Source: Scalesia atractyloides
Taxonomy: Eukaryota > Streptophyta > Magnoliopsida > Asterales > Asteraceae
Reading direction: 5' to 3'
NCBI GenBank assembly: GCA_947069175.1
Contig: CAMTDV010000003.1
Span: 44,235,606 to 44,299,605, forward strand
DNA: 64,000 nucleotides
Shown one piece after another: positions 46,501 through 59,345 of the stretch. The notes beneath the pieces were generated by a model, which saw nothing but the letters and a program-made list of their open reading frames with translations, was not told the origin of the DNA and made no database searches. The position numbers and the translations under genes are program-made. How positions within the stretch are numbered: the stretch's first letter is position 1; every line of letters starts with the position of its first letter.

Positions 46501-48630
46501 CATTATTTGATGTGGTTGTGTTGAATTGTTGATAGATGTCACATATTCACTTAAAATTGCATGTTAATTATTTTTTTTATAAAATTAATTAACTAAACTA
46601 TTTTATCTCAATTAAAATCAAAGATCTATTCACCAACTATTGTTAACCCAAATTTATTTTACACATGATACAGGTACACAAGGTTGATTACACGATTAGG
46701 AAGACACATAGATTGTGCCTTAGAATAAATTAATCAAGACTACTGTTTGGTATTTTCCTTGGATATTGTATTGAATTTTATTTGAAATTATATGGTTATG
46801 TGTGACATTAATATGGTTGAATTAATTACTTAAACTTGTATTTTCCTTGGATGTTGTAATGAATTTTATTTAAAATTATATGGTTATGTGTGACATTTAA
46901 TATGGTTGAATTAATTACTTAAACTTTAAATACTGTCAAAAGCTATGGGCAATCTATCATGCCCCGTACCATATCCGCTAAGGGTCAGGGTGTGACAAAA
47001 AGTGAGCCTTCACCTTACTTTCTTCCATATTTCTTCATCTTTTCTTCTTCTTGAAAGCTTGGGACACATCTAGGAGTTTCCACAAGTTTACCATGGTAAA
47101 CTAAGGTGAAACATCACCATTTTGAGGTCCAACTTTCTGTTTTGGAAGAAAACTTAACTTAAAACTTTTATAAACATGTTCAAATTTGTGAAATCTTGTA
47201 CCTACCTTGTTTCTAACCAAGCTTATGGTTAAGGAGCTTGAGTATGGTTGATTTCTATAAGTTTAGAGGTGCAAACACCCTCTGAACTTTCTGTTTTGAC
47301 AAGGTTTTAGACAACCTATAAGTGTTGAGACCATCCAAGCTCGCCATCTTCAATATGGTGAGACTTGAGTTTGGTGAAAGTGCGAACCATGAAAGGCTTC
47401 GCTTTTCAACCTAGTTCCACTACCTCACTTGTTGATTTGATGCTTGTATTCCCACCACTAAGCCACTAAAATAACTTCATAGACATAAAGGGAATAAGGT
47501 TGCATCACGTCCCTAAACACTCTCCATGCTTGGGGTGAACTCATCTAGCTAGCTCACTTGGTTGTTTAAGTGACTTAGACAAATACTAAGTAGCTTCCAA
47601 GAATCGAAGTAAGTTAACCCCCGCCTCCAACATTTGCCATGTTGGGTATGACACGCCGAGGTTGTTCTTAATTTATTCATGACCATCTGATCCATCAACT
47701 ATGTTGGTTACTTTGTGTTTTGGTGAACCATATAATGATGTTTAATGGATATTTACCATCCTACCTCCTTGCATGACCACTTTCGTGGCTTCTTACCTTA
47801 CTTTGCTTTACTTTATGTTCATATACGCTAGCTCTTGAATTCCTAATCCAATCCATCGAACAAAAAGCTCAACTTACACACCTCTGTTTCCCTTTAGGGT
47901 AACTTCGGTGTTCCAACAACTCAAGACTCTTTCACAGCGCGTCATTTGGAAGCTTTGCAAACCGTGAGTTCACATGAACCCTTTTTAATTTAGACACTTT
48001 TGGGGTGCGACACATATGACCTATTAAATTCACACAATCACATACAAACATGCTTGACAGAAACAAACAATCCATTTTACATGCTTAATACGTGATGCTT
48101 AGAAATTCATACATGCTAGAAGCCTTACTTGCACTATTCTTGTCATTAACTTCGTACACCTTAATATGTATAGCGCTACAGGAGTAGCACACCACCCGTA
48201 TTCTTGTGGTATGTTAAGTTACACAAAAACAGTCTTTGTCGTTGTGACGACAAGATTACACTATTGGACTCCTTGGGTTGACAATTATGTGATGCATGCT
48301 AGTATTGTAATGTTATGTCTTAGTATACGATTTTTTCATGTGGATTTGTTTAAATTATTTTATACTTATGCTAGTGGACTCTTTTGTGTTGACATATACT
48401 TTAATATACTGTTTTATACTTATGCTAGAAACCTATTTTAAAATTTAGTTCATGTACTGTACTATGATTTCTATGTTACAAGATATTTTGCTTCCAAACA
48501 TTGTATCTTTGACTTGGTAATGAAATGATTTTTGCTTATTAAATCTTGTCGCAAATAGTAGTTATGAAGTCTCTTGCAACCTTGTTTTTGTCTCGCTTCG
48601 ATTTTTCCTCCATCGGTTGGGGGTGTGACA
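43590..48630 (+). repeat. T0 3' LTR, interrupted by E2
   Basis: It starts TGTAACGCC immediately after a purine-rich AGAGGAGAC tract and ends at GGGTGTGACA near 48630. Without E2 and its duplication it is about 2.28 kb. The end is inferred from the typical terminal sequence; the 5' LTR is not in the window. No gene is seen in it. Confidence 0.72.
44244..46997 (+). mobile_element. E2: solo LTR (2754 bp)
   Basis: It starts TGTAACATCC and ends GGGTGTGACA, with perfect AAAAG duplications at 44239-44243 and 46998-47002. There is no coding region, and the T0 LTR continues on both sides. The last 350 bp are related to E1 (the ACACATGATACAGGT block and the terminal sequence). I see no copy of the 169-bp tRNA-like array in it. 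Confidence 0.9.
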
Positions 48631-50149
48631 AGAATGTTGGTGACAAGGACATTACGTGGTACCAATTATCGGATGTCAGACCCAGTCGCGAGATCTCCAA
48701 GGGACAGTCAAGGACAACCCGACAAAAAGTACTAGAAGACGCTAAGGTGGAATATGTGACATTGCGCCACGTCAACCCTAATGCAGAATAACGGTCTAGA
48801 CAAGTCAGATGGGACAACACGGGTATTCTCCATAATTGGACAGCTGGCAATAGCTAGTTGGCTCTCTACCTCCTTCACAAACCTTCGGCTATAAATAGTG
48901 GATTTCACCGACAGGTCCAAGGATCGCTTCTCTCACTCTCTCACTTTATACACACACTTATTTCCTCAAAGCAAATACTTATTCTCACGCCGAAAGATGG
49001 TTATAAGGAGAACCCCCAACCTCTCCTCCTTGTAACGAGTTCACCGGTGTTTCGTTTCGTAGGACCAATATAAGAGTATCAGATTTTCTTAGTGAAGAAA
49101 GAACAGGGAACGACTGTTAATTGAGAGACTAACCAGCTAGGTCCAACCTTGTGTTTACTTAGTGCTTCTTCAATTATAAACTAATTAACAAATATAAAAC
49201 AATTAATCTATATAGTTCAAACCATTTTAATAATTTGGTCAACTCAAGCCTAAACTAAACAATAAACTATAACTCTAATAAAGTTGACTTACTATTAACT
49301 TAAAAAGTGTATTTAACTTAACTTAAATAATCATTTATACAAATTTAATAAAACAACAAACTAGTGGCATTTGAAAAAACAACTTAGACATTAGCAACTT
49401 TTGAATAGTTCTTAATTCTACGCCCGCACACACTGTCGCGCCTCTGTCATAATGTTGTCGACTACTCTTACAACCCCTTCATAGTCTAAATCCAAAGTGA
49501 GAAGTTTGACCACCCCTCTAATGAGTCGTGTCTAGTTTCAAACTTCTATTCTTCCAATTAATCATTTGAGTCATTTGTGTTTTTTTTATTAAACTTTTTC
49601 TCTAAATATTACCTTATTAGTTGATTGAATTAATTATTAGATTCTTGATTAGTGGATTAAATTATTTGATTTATTTGTTAATAATTTGCAAGAATGTTTG
49701 ATTATCTAAATGGTATTATGTATGTTAATATTAACTTGAAAATCAAATTTTGTTACTAGAGTAATTATTACATTATTTGAAATCTAATCTAATTTGATTT
49801 TATTTTCTTACAACCTTATCCCAATCTGAATAGTTTATTTTTTCTTTTATATTTAGTAATAGTGAATCGACCTAAAAAAAATTAACGAATCTATTCTTAA
49901 AAAGCTTTACAATATTTAGTAATAGTGAATCGCCCCAAAATAAAAAAAAATTAATGAATCTGTTATTAACAAGCTTTGCAAACAAAGTTTGAAACTAGGG
50001 GATCATTTACTTTCCCAATCTCCCCTCGTTTCAAATAATAAATTGGTCATCCAAGCGTACCAAGAGTTAAAATATTTTCTTTTTTAAAATAAAGAATATT
50101 AAATTATTCTTTATTATTTATTTATTTATTTATTTACAAAAAGGATGCG
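48631..50149. other. Intergenic stretch with a TATA-bearing, LTR-like piece
   Basis: At 48631-49080 a G/C-richer piece contains GGCTATAAATAGTGG (TATA at 48891-48898), followed by a pyrimidine-rich leader (CTCTCACTCTCTCACTTT) and CTCCTCCTTGTAAC. This resembles U3/R of an LTR, but I find no second copy or clear ends. The remainder to 50149 is AT-rich; a short block (TATTTAGTAATAGTGAATCG) is duplicated at about 49850 and 49913. No gene found. Confidence 0.5.
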
Positions 50150-50819
50150 GGGAATAGTGTCAGGCAGCTACCTGGCACTCCGCAATTGATCCAGGAAAAA
50201 TATAATTTTACCCCTAATTAAAAAGTACGATTTTGCCTCTTCTGAAAATTACGAGTTTACCACTGTTTAAAATTACAGTTTTACCATCGTTTTAGCTTTC
50301 TACAAATTACAATTTTGCCCCCGCCTAGCACATCCGCCATTGGTTCAAAAACAAATACGATTTTATCCAAGTTAAAAACTACGATTTTGCCCTGTTCAAA
50401 ATTACGATTTTGCCCCCTGTTGCCTGGCACCTCCCTCTTCGTCCAACCAAATTACGATTTTGCCCCGTTAAAATTTACAGTTTTGCCACTAGTTTTGTTT
50501 TGTTTTTCTCCCAGCCAAATTATGATTTTTCCTTCATTTCAAATTTACAGTTTTACCATCGTTTTTTCCCTACAATGAGGGGGAATATTAACAGGCAGCT
50601 ATCTGACACTTCCCCATTCGTCCGACCAAATTACGTTTTTTCCCCATTAAAAATTTACAGTTTTACCATTGGTTTTGTTTTTTTCCTCTCAGGCTTTGCC
50701 CTCATTTTAAATTTACAGTTTTGCCATTGTATTTGTTTGTTTTCTTGTCAAATTACGATTTTGCCTCATGCGTAAAATTATAGTCATCCGGGTTTTAATT
50801 TTTTTTTTCATTTTACAAA
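50150..50819. repeat. AT-rich repeat block with AATTACGATTTTGCC motif, left of D
   Basis: Variants of AAATTACGATTTTGCCCC and AAATTTACAGTTTTACCA recur at least 15 times. Two copies of a longer unit starting with a 'GGCAGCTA(C/T)CTG(G/A)CACT' stretch lie at about 50161 and 50594. The same repeat type continues right of D (59451-61020), so D entered this block. Confidence 0.8.
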
Positions 50820-50824
50820 ACTAT
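50820..50824. repeat. Target-site duplication ACTAT (left) of D
   Basis: Exact match to 59446-59450. Confidence 0.9.
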
Positions 50825-51175
50825 TGTCACACCCCAGATTTCCAACCCGAAATCCATACACTGGTGGGCCCGGGTGGGGAGTATCGTGACGTAAGTTGAT
50901 AACATCATTGTCAATTAAACATGGCACAGCGGAAGTCTTGGAGTAAAATTACTATTACAAACCGAATGTTCAAAATAAAATAATATACGGGCTCGTAATA
51001 GAAGATCCACAGGCGGATCATAAATTGTACATGGAAAGAATACAAAACAGACTTTGGGCAGATTTAGGCTCGTAATAGAAGATCCACAGGCAGATCATAA
51101 ATTGTACATGGAAAGAATACAAAACAGACTTTGGGCAGATTTAGGATTTGTAAGATCCTCTATCACTACCGAGTA
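50825..51175 (-). repeat. D 3' LTR, outer B-type segment
   Basis: It shares D-specific variants with 56028-56290 (for example CCCGAAATCC and GACGTAAG, where B has CCCAAATCC and GACGTCAG), so it belongs to D itself. A 77-bp segment is tandemly duplicated here (about 50990-51143) but single in the other LTR. Confidence 0.85.
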
Positions 51176-54100
51176 CTTCATGCATGTTTCGAAAAGCTTT
51201 GTATAGCTTGTAAAAAATCGGTAAATTTAGTATAAACCTTTCGTAAACCATTTGAATTCATTGACATCTGTTTGTAACATGGTTTAGAAATATATGATTT
51301 TCATTTCATCGAAACATTTTGTACTTTTGCAAAACTTGCATGTCTTTCCACCCCCGAAAACATTTATAAAAATGTAAAACGATAAAAAGTGGGGGTTATG
51401 AACTCACCTGGATAATCCAGTGCAAAGCTACTTAATGTGATTTCCATAGTGTTGTCTCCACAACTTGACTTGCTAGCGTGCAATCTAAGGTATTTCTAAA
51501 ATGGAATAACTTGTAAGTTTCTAGATGTAACGTAGCTATACTACGAGATACCGAGCTCTACCGAATCGTTACTCAGACGATTCTATGAAATTATTACTGT
51601 CTTAACTCGGTTAACCAATCTATGGTTTTTCTTAGAATCGATTCTGTTTTCGAGTGATTTGAAATATATGTTTACATATAAACATAAATATATTTCATGA
51701 TATCGTATTTAGTCGTCATGTACGTCGAAGGATAATAGTACGACTCTTCGTAGTTTTCGTAGATATAATGTATATATACTCGAAAATATATTCGTATAGA
51801 AAATATGTTTCGTATTCGCGCAATAGTCTGGCGTATCATGTCGCACTTCGTTTAGGCGTTGAAATCGGATATAACAAATATATATTGTTATAAGATCCTC
51901 CGAAAGTATTCGTAAGTGTTCACGTCGTCGACATTTGAAATAAATATAACTATATTTATTTTATAAAAGTATTCAAAATCTCGACGTTCGAATATATACA
52001 ATTATATTCGTGTTATACGATTTCCGAATTCGTTCGTTTGAAATAACGCGCACCTTGTATTCGTCTTGTAAAAGCGTTTTCGGAAACGTTGGCGTTCGAA
52101 AAAAATATAACAATATACTTATTTTATGACATTGTTCGAATAATTTTATCGAGGTTTGAAATCAAATTCCCGAATTCGGCTTTGAATTAAACATAGATAA
52201 ATATTATTTATCTTGTAGTCGTTTGCCGTACGTTTGTTATCTTGAAATCGCGTTCGTGGAAAGGTTGTCGGCTCGAGATTTGAACGTTTTAATTAGCGTC
52301 GACAAAATAAATATATACTTATATTTATTTTGTAATAATCGTATGAATTCGGACGTTTTATCTTTGAATTGAAACGCGTTTTGAATTACGTATTTTTGAC
52401 GAAAATCAGGCAGAGTTTCCTCTGTTTTCGGATGATCCCTACAATACAAGTTGTCGATTTATTTATCAAAACACAACCTACAATGTACGCAAACAGACAA
52501 TATATATATAATTTTTCGTCGTGTTTCGAACATAGTTTTTCGCCAAATATTATTTCCGATTTATATTTTTAACTAACGTCGGTTCGATTTTAAGTAACGA
52601 TTGTCCGAAGGTAGCGTACATCGGCTTGATTATATACTTTTAATTGTGGCTATATGAAATTGTTTAACGGGTCGGGTCGAGCTTGGTTTCGCGATAATTA
52701 TATAATTAAAATTCCGCGTCGTAATTAATTTTTACCGAGTCTCGCGTTGACTCATTGACCGACAGTTGATCAGTTGACAGGGTTTGACTCGTGTTGACCG
52801 GGTTTGACCCGTTGACTTTTGTTGACCGCACCGAACCGAGCATCGAACCTGAAACAAACACTTCAATGTTTAAACTAAACCGAGAACAAATCCAAATTGA
52901 ACGAAACTGAAATATTGAAACTGATTCGACTTGAACCGGGTTTGAACGGAAGCCGCATCTTGAACCGAGTCGAACCCGAACCACAGTTGAACCGAGTGAA
53001 CCGAAACTGAAAACTTCGTTGACCGAACCCAGGTCGTTGACTGAACAAACCCACCAAAGATCCGAAATAGATCTGAAACAAATCGAACCGAAACTCGAAA
53101 CATGAACAAAAATCTGGACCGAATCCGAACCTTGAACCGAACATCGCGAAACCACCGCCGCCGCCGGCGTCTCAACCGCCACCGCCGCCTTTTGTCGTCG
53201 CTGCTGGTCCGATACGGCGTCGCAGCCGCGACGCTGCTCCACCGCACCACCGTCGCACCACCTTGTCGTATCATCTCTCTCTCCCCGGTTACTCTCTCTC
53301 TTTCTCTACGCTGTTCTCCCTCTCTCTTCTGTCTCTGTCTGTACGCGTATGCGGGTGTGTGTTTTTGTTAGAATGTATAAGAGAAGGGGTGTCGGTGTGG
53401 GGTGCGGTGCCAGAGAAGATGACCGGTGGTCACCGGAATTCCGGTGACCAGATTTCGGCGACCGGGAAGAGAAAAGGAGAGCGGGGGGGGGGGGGTCTTG
53501 TAGAGGGGGCTAGGGTTTTTGTTGTAAGAAAAATGAGGGAAATTATGTTAAAGATCTATTTATACATAGGGTTTTTAATTGGGTCGAGCCTAAGGCCCGT
53601 TAGTGCGTATTCGAGCCCAAACACGTATTCAAGGCCCGTTATCGTTTCCCGATCCTCGTAAAATGTCAAAATATATTTATTTGAGTCGAGAGTGCTTAAA
53701 ATTATATCGGGGTCGGGTTTTGACGCGTAATCCGATCGCTGCGTCAAAAATCGTGTAATTGCTCTGTTTGTCGTTTCTGATCTGTTTTTTCATTCTGGTT
53801 TCTTTCGTGAGCGTTAAAATCTGAAAACGAAGCCAAATTTATCGTAATATATTAATATTTAGACGTATCTCTAGTCTATGGCTTCCGTTTAGTTGTCGGT
53901 GCGTTCCGATTTTCCGCGTAGCTTTCGCGTTGTGCTTTGCGACGTTCAACGATCCAAATTTTATCGCATAATTGTAACTGTATGATAAATACAAGTATAT
54001 AATTTGTGTTTTTAGACATTGTCAATATATGTTCGGCATCAGTTCACTTATCGTTCATATTCGCGTTAAAGTTCTTGATTGTTGCCATATCGCGTAACAT

Positions 54101-54227
54101 GAAGCAAGTAGACGTTCCTAGTTTTCCAAAGGCCTGATCGAGTCAATTTACGTCTAATTACGTTAATTATAATGGTATTACTGTTCGTTAAGCGCTTAAT
54201 TAAGACCGGAAACTGCCAGTTGTCACA
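51176..54227 (-). repeat. Foreign LTR-like segment in the D 3' LTR
   Basis: It shows no resemblance to the B or D U3/R by eye. It ends (on +) AACTGCCAGTTGTCACA, i.e. an LTR start TGTGACAACTGG on the minus strand. A minus-strand TATA box lies at about 53566-53575. Next to it are a run of about a dozen G at 53482 and, at 52730-53130, a region dense in TTGACC/GAACCGA words. The ORFs here read through these words and are not supported as genes. Confidence 0.6.
53563..53575 (-). promoter_or_regulatory. TATA box of the foreign LTR segment
   Basis: On the minus strand it reads ATGTATAAATAGA, followed by a leader with ACAACAAAAACCCTAGCC, a usual plant 5' leader style. Confidence 0.55.
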
Positions 54228-54756
54228 TTTGGCATATCAGCCTGTCCTGTTGGACGGTTAGTGTAGTTCCTCAAGCCACATTACCAAGAGTATGTACATT
54301 TCTTAATGTTACATAAGAGTACCTTAATGATTGATTAATGGTCCCGGTCACCTTCGACCTTAACGACATTGGAGGTTTGGACATAGTCCCTTACCTCTGG
54401 ATAGAAGGATAACTTCCCTTAACTATCCTGATAGAAGACCCCTTCGTACTTAACTATCATTTCTTGGCCAATATGTGGTCTACGCCACTTGGCATAATCA
54501 ATCCATTAAGATCTTTGGGAATTATATAGCAGAGCATAAATGTCGAGTAAAATCGAGACGCTCGTTTTCAAGAGGATGATTTACATATATATATAATTCC
54601 AGAAGTACTTCACTAAATTTCCAAATTAGAAATTACAACACTAGAAAAATGAAATAAACTTGTCCATGCAAGGACTTAAAGGAATAACAATGTCCACGCA
54701 GGTACTAAAAAAAATAACAACGTCCTCGCAGGGACTACATATAATTAGAAGAGACT
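54228..54756 (-). other. D internal spacer, equivalent to B 27560-28080
   Basis: Non-coding. It aligns with the B spacer from the ACCAAGAGTATG block on, with one trace of the B minisatellite at its edge. It carries short repeats around GTCCATGCAAGGAC/GTCCTCGCAGGGAC (54660-54735), also in B (27990-28060). Confidence 0.75.
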
Positions 54757-55875
54757 TCACTTGTCCTTCTTTCCCTTGACCAATTTGGAGAGTTTCTTGA
54801 AGAACTTGTTTGTCTTCTTCTTCGTTTTCTCCTCTTGCTGGTGTATCTCTTTCATTCTTTCTAAGGCCTCATTAATGGCCTCTAGTGGCGACGGAGGTTG
54901 TGGTTGAGGTTGTGGCATAACCGGATACTGGTACCCATAAGTTGGATATCTAGTCGGCGGATAAGTAGGTGGGAAAGAAGACGGGTAAAGTGCGTTGTGC
55001 ATAACCGCCTGCATGTAGGGGTCTTGCGACCATGCTTGATAGTCTACCGGTGTAGACGGGTTAAAAGGATCATATCCAGACGTGTTTGGATATGTGGGAA
55101 TTGGGTTAGTATAACCCAATGGTTGTGGTTGAACTATAGGTGTGGGTGTTGGTGTTGGTTCAACCACAGGTGAGGTGTTAGAGGGCCCACCCATTTGTGG
55201 GTCCTCTTGAATCGTGGGGTAGGAGTTTGGCAAAGGTGGCAGCGATCCCGACCTTTGTCCGGCACGTACCAACATACGTGCTCCACGTTTCCTTCTTGGT
55301 GGTTCAGGTGGTGGTTGAGGTAGGTCCACCGGTTCCATCTGGACATCTTCTTGAACAGGATGTGGTTAAGAGTGGTGAGAAGGAGTGTGGGCGAAAGTGA
55401 ATTGATTCCAATATTGGTCCCACTCATTAGGACCTTGATAGGGCGATCCAGCATAAGAGTTCGAATCGCTCAAAATTTCAATGGGATGCATATTTGATCC
55501 CGACGGTGGCATCTCCGGGTCGGAGTCCTCGTCCATAGGATGTGACTGGTCCAACTGATTTTGATCGGCTGGAGGCGTGTTAAAACAATGGTTAGGGTGA
55601 AATTCTTCATGGTAAGAATGTGAATGGGAATGATGGGTATGGTGTGAATGATAGGAGTGGTGAGAGTGGTAAGAATTTTGGGAATGTGAGTACGAGTGTC
55701 TATTAGAGACTGAACGTCTCGCTGGTTGCCAAGGAGATGAATCTCCTGATTCTTGGTAAGCATCTGAATTATGAGGTTGAGGGGGAATGCGTCCCGATGG
55801 TCCTCCTCTCATAGGACCTTTTCCTCTTCCACTTTGTCCTCGTACACGTGGTGGCATTTTCCTGTCAAAATTCAA
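54757..55875 (-). pseudogene. D extra ORF: Pro/His/Gln-rich protein, one nonsense change
   Basis: The likely start is the ATG at 55875 or the one at 55857. The product of about 365 residues has an Arg/Gly-rich N-terminus (RVRGQSGRGKGPMRGGPSGR), a long His/Ser/Tyr block (about residues 45-75), an acidic patch, a basic patch (PPRRKRGARM), a Pro/Tyr/Gln middle and a Lys-rich C-terminal helix ending KKLSKLVKGKKDK. A single CAA to TAA change at about 55366 breaks it; B has CAA there. Comparing D with B shows the frame is shared end to end. RNA binding is a guess from the Arg/Gly and Lys-rich ends. No family recognised. Confidence 0.72.
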
Positions 55876-56010
55876 TTAAAAAACAATACTAATAACTTAA
55901 TAATGAAATGAGTAATCTTAGGTCAATGCCTAGACTCGGAAGTCTAAGGAATGTGTTCGTGCAAGTTTGAGATTAAACACAGAAGGCTAGTGTTTAATTC
56001 TCTCAAACAT

Positions 56011-56024
56011 TGGCTCTGATACCA
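56011..56024 (-). other. D primer binding site (initiator Met-tRNA)
   Basis: Minus strand TGGTATCAGAGCCA, three bases from the LTR. Confidence 0.92.
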
Positions 56025-58621
56025 ACCTGTCACACCCCGGATTTCCAACCCGAAATCCATACACCGGGTGGGGAGTATCGTGACGTAAGTTGATAACGTC
56101 ATTGTCAATTAAACTTGGCACAGCGGAAGTCTTGGAGTAAAATTACTATTACAAACCGAATGTTCAAAATAAAATAATATACAGGCTCGTAATAGAAGAT
56201 CCACAGGCGGATCATAAATTGTACATGAAAAGAATACAAAACAGACTTTGGGCAGATTTAAGACTTTTAAGATCCTCTATCACTACCGAGCACTTCCGGC
56301 CTATTTTCGTATTGTACCTACATATTAGTCTTTTGAAAATACGTCAGCTTTCGCTGGTAAATACACCCAACTGACTCATTTGAAAACATTCAAAAAAATG
56401 TTTTTAAGTGCGTATCAGCACAAAATCTTTTTATAACTTGGGTTAATTGACCGTCCAACCTTGTTAACAGATTTACATGTTTGTCATACATACGGGGCCC
56501 GGTACGGAGACCGATACACAATTAACGTACACACCACTTTGGACTCACGAAGGAGTCAATTCCTCCCAACCTTGTGGGAATGTATAATTGAGAGTCTATT
56601 GGGTGTATGCCTACACTCGCGCTAAGGTCGTGGCCATTTCTATTGTAATGAGATGAGGATATCCAGGAAACGGTAGTTAACCCCCGATGTTTAAATTATC
56701 AAACAAAACTGATTAAAACAGAATATGCGGATTTATTATCCCGAACCGACGATTGAATCCCATTTCCGACCAAGCGGTAATAATTACCGTAACCCAAGCC
56801 CGTATAGGGGAAATAAGTCGAGAGTATTTACCTGAGCTAATCTTCTTTAATTTTTAATAACTCAGCCGTACACAAAAGGACTAAGTGCAGATAGCATTTA
56901 CCGGCAAGTCTCTAGTCTGGATTATGGCATAAACCAACCAATTAAATACTAACGGTTTTATTTAAGTCATTGCCTTAAGACCGACTAGCGTACTTGATCA
57001 AAACGTATGACGCTAGATTAAATGATGATTGGATAGAATGTATTTTAATCCCAACAAGTACCTCGACTTGTATAATATGGGTAAACTATAAATATTTTTT
57101 ATTTTGAGACTTAAATGACAAGGTTAAACCCGTTTCAGTTAATTTCTGTAAAATAGTTAAAAAATTAACGTAACTGTGCGCATATTAGCGATATCGGGTA
57201 ACCGGATAAGTTATGGACAAGTTATATATGCCATTTCATTTTAAATAAGTTAAGATATCAGTGGGATATCAACTTTTATGCCCGTTATGGTTTTAAACCG
57301 AAACTATGCCTTATAAGGGCATTTCGGTAATTATATACCGTATAAAAGTAACTTGAATATAATTTAATGTTGTATTTATAAGTATTCTGGAAAAATACTT
57401 TCTTTATGATATAATATCAGTAGGATATCAATTATATGTGTAAATTATCTTTTATGACCAAACTATGCACTGAATGGGCATTTTCGTCATTTTACACATA
57501 GTTTATAAATTATTTGGGATTCTGAGTTTATAACATGTACCTACTGTAATTATGTTTAAAATAAGTTTTAAAATCAGTAGGTATCAAGTCTTGATCAATA
57601 ATATGGTTTAAAACCACACTATGCGCCTAAATGGCGCTTATGTCGTAAAATGGCGTCCTTATACGATTTTCACGAAAACTGTTGTTAAGGTCAGATTAAA
57701 ATGTCTTAGATATGTTATTTAATATAACATATCAGTAGGCAAAAGATTTACCTTGAAAAGATTTGATTAAAACTAGCCACAAGGACTAAAATCGTCATTT
57801 ATGGACATAGTTTAAGGACCTGTTTGAAAACTCAGTTTATAACTTGGGTTAACATCCTAAATAATCCTACTTATAATATTACATCAGTAAAGTTCATTAC
57901 CATTTAAAACCTTGTTTTATGCAAAAATGGCATTTTAGTCAAAAATGGCATAATTGTGGAACTTGCGCATAAACTTGGATTCTGATTATGATCATGTAAT
58001 ATAATCTCAGAGGGTTATGCTACATTATATTATGATCATAATGCAACTTTAGATCAATAGGTAAATAATCTAAATCGGTTCAGAATCGAAAGTCAAAGAA
58101 GAAGTCAAACTTCGCAACTTTCGGTTGCGAACCGACCCTAGAACTGAAATTGACGAGCCGAACATGTTCTTACATGTTCTAATATTTGTTACCAACTTTT
58201 TTAAGTGTCAAAACAGGTTTCATAACATATATAAGATCAATTTATGATTTTTCCAAAAATGGCCTGATTGACTTTTTAATATCATAACTTTGACCCGTCA
58301 ATTGGTCTAGCAAACATGATCTTCAGGAGGCGCCCTTTATAGGGACTAACACCTACCTTATTACGATCACTTATCCATGTTCATTTCGAACAATGGCTAG
58401 ACCATAATGGTCTTAACCGAAAGTCAAAGCGTTTTCCGTAAAACGCTTGACTTTTGGCTATAAAAGCCTATAAACGAAAATGCAAGAGCAAGGAACACTT
58501 ACAAGAGGTTCCTAGAATGCAAGAGAACTTAGTTGGATGCTCCTTTCAGCTAGGAACTTCCAGATGAGGGAGAAGAGTTATAATTTAGAAAGGTGCAATT
58601 TCAAATGGTGAACTTGATCAC

Positions 58622-58631
58622 CTATTTATAG
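58622..58631 (-). promoter_or_regulatory. TATA box of the D 5' LTR
   Basis: CTATAAATAG on the minus strand, in the proper position for transcription into the D extra ORF. Confidence 0.7.
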
Positions 58632-59135
58632 TTGGAGAACTCAAAGGAGGTGAAGCCAGGTGTTTAGGGGTGTCAGAGGAAGCTTACAAGTGTCCCAAAA
58701 CGTGGCATAGCTGATTACAAGTCCATGGTTTTGAATTAATAGTTTTGGAGCTTTGTTTGGAGGCCAAGCCAAAACTTTCTGCAGCAGAGCCTTTCTCACG
58801 CCCCGCGAGAGACACATACCAAGTCTCTCGCGGCCCGCGACCGCCCCTTAGCCAGTTCAAAATTTGACACTTTTAACCCCTTAACTTATTAAAGCTTCTG
58901 AAAACCTTTTTAAACACCATTTTGACACTTTTAGCCCTCTGTAGCCAATTCTTGGCATACCCGGGATTATGCCCGGACATTGTCGAGCTCTCGGTTCGTT
59001 AAAAGGTCATTCAGAGGTAAGAATTAACATGTTGACACTTTTAATCCCTCCAATATCCAATTTTCACATATTATTGGATTTAATTACTCTCGTCCAACAA
59101 ACGGGACATATGAGAGTTAGGACTTCACAAAGGAT

Positions 59136-59345
59136 CACTCAGAGGCTTATTATAAGCATGTTGATTCCGATGTCACTCAGAGGCTGGGCATGTGACATAT
59201 CAGTCACTCAGAGGCCAAATTTCAAGCATGTTGACATATCAGTCACTCAGAGGCTAATGATTTAAGCATGTTGACATAGCAGTCACTCAGAGGCTGTTAT
59301 CTATGCATGTTGACATCGGACCGTCCCTCTGAGGCTCAGTTTGAG
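59136..59345. repeat. U3 repeats of CACTCAGAGGC in D
   Basis: About six copies spaced about 40-45 bp apart with GCATGTTGACAT spacers; one copy (CCTCTGAGGC) is altered. D has one unit more than B. Confidence 0.82.

Larger units (their letters stand above)
40533..48630 (+). mobile_element. T0: chromovirus/Tekay-like gypsy element, 3' part
   Basis: It holds the end of protease, RT, RNase H and integrase (40560-43553), then the 3' LTR from 43590 (TGTAACGCC) to about 48630 (GGGTGTGACA), which is interrupted by solo LTR E2. Its 5' half is not seen. It is the outermost and presumably oldest layer, and pol is heavily decayed. Confidence 0.82.

Noticed and set aside
46104..46532. ORF of 142 codons, Phe/Cys/Leu-rich, in E2
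   Set aside because: It lies inside a solo LTR, is highly hydrophobic because the DNA is T-rich, and has no recognisable motif.
48546..49073. ORFs around the TATA-bearing piece right of T0
   Set aside because: Overlapping ORFs on both strands without domains; the piece looks like LTR promoter and leader, not coding sequence.
52706..53661. ORFs of 89-178 codons in the foreign LTR segment of D
   Set aside because: They read through repeated GAACCGA/TTGACC words and the G run, on both strands, with no domain; a leader of an LTR is the simpler reading.
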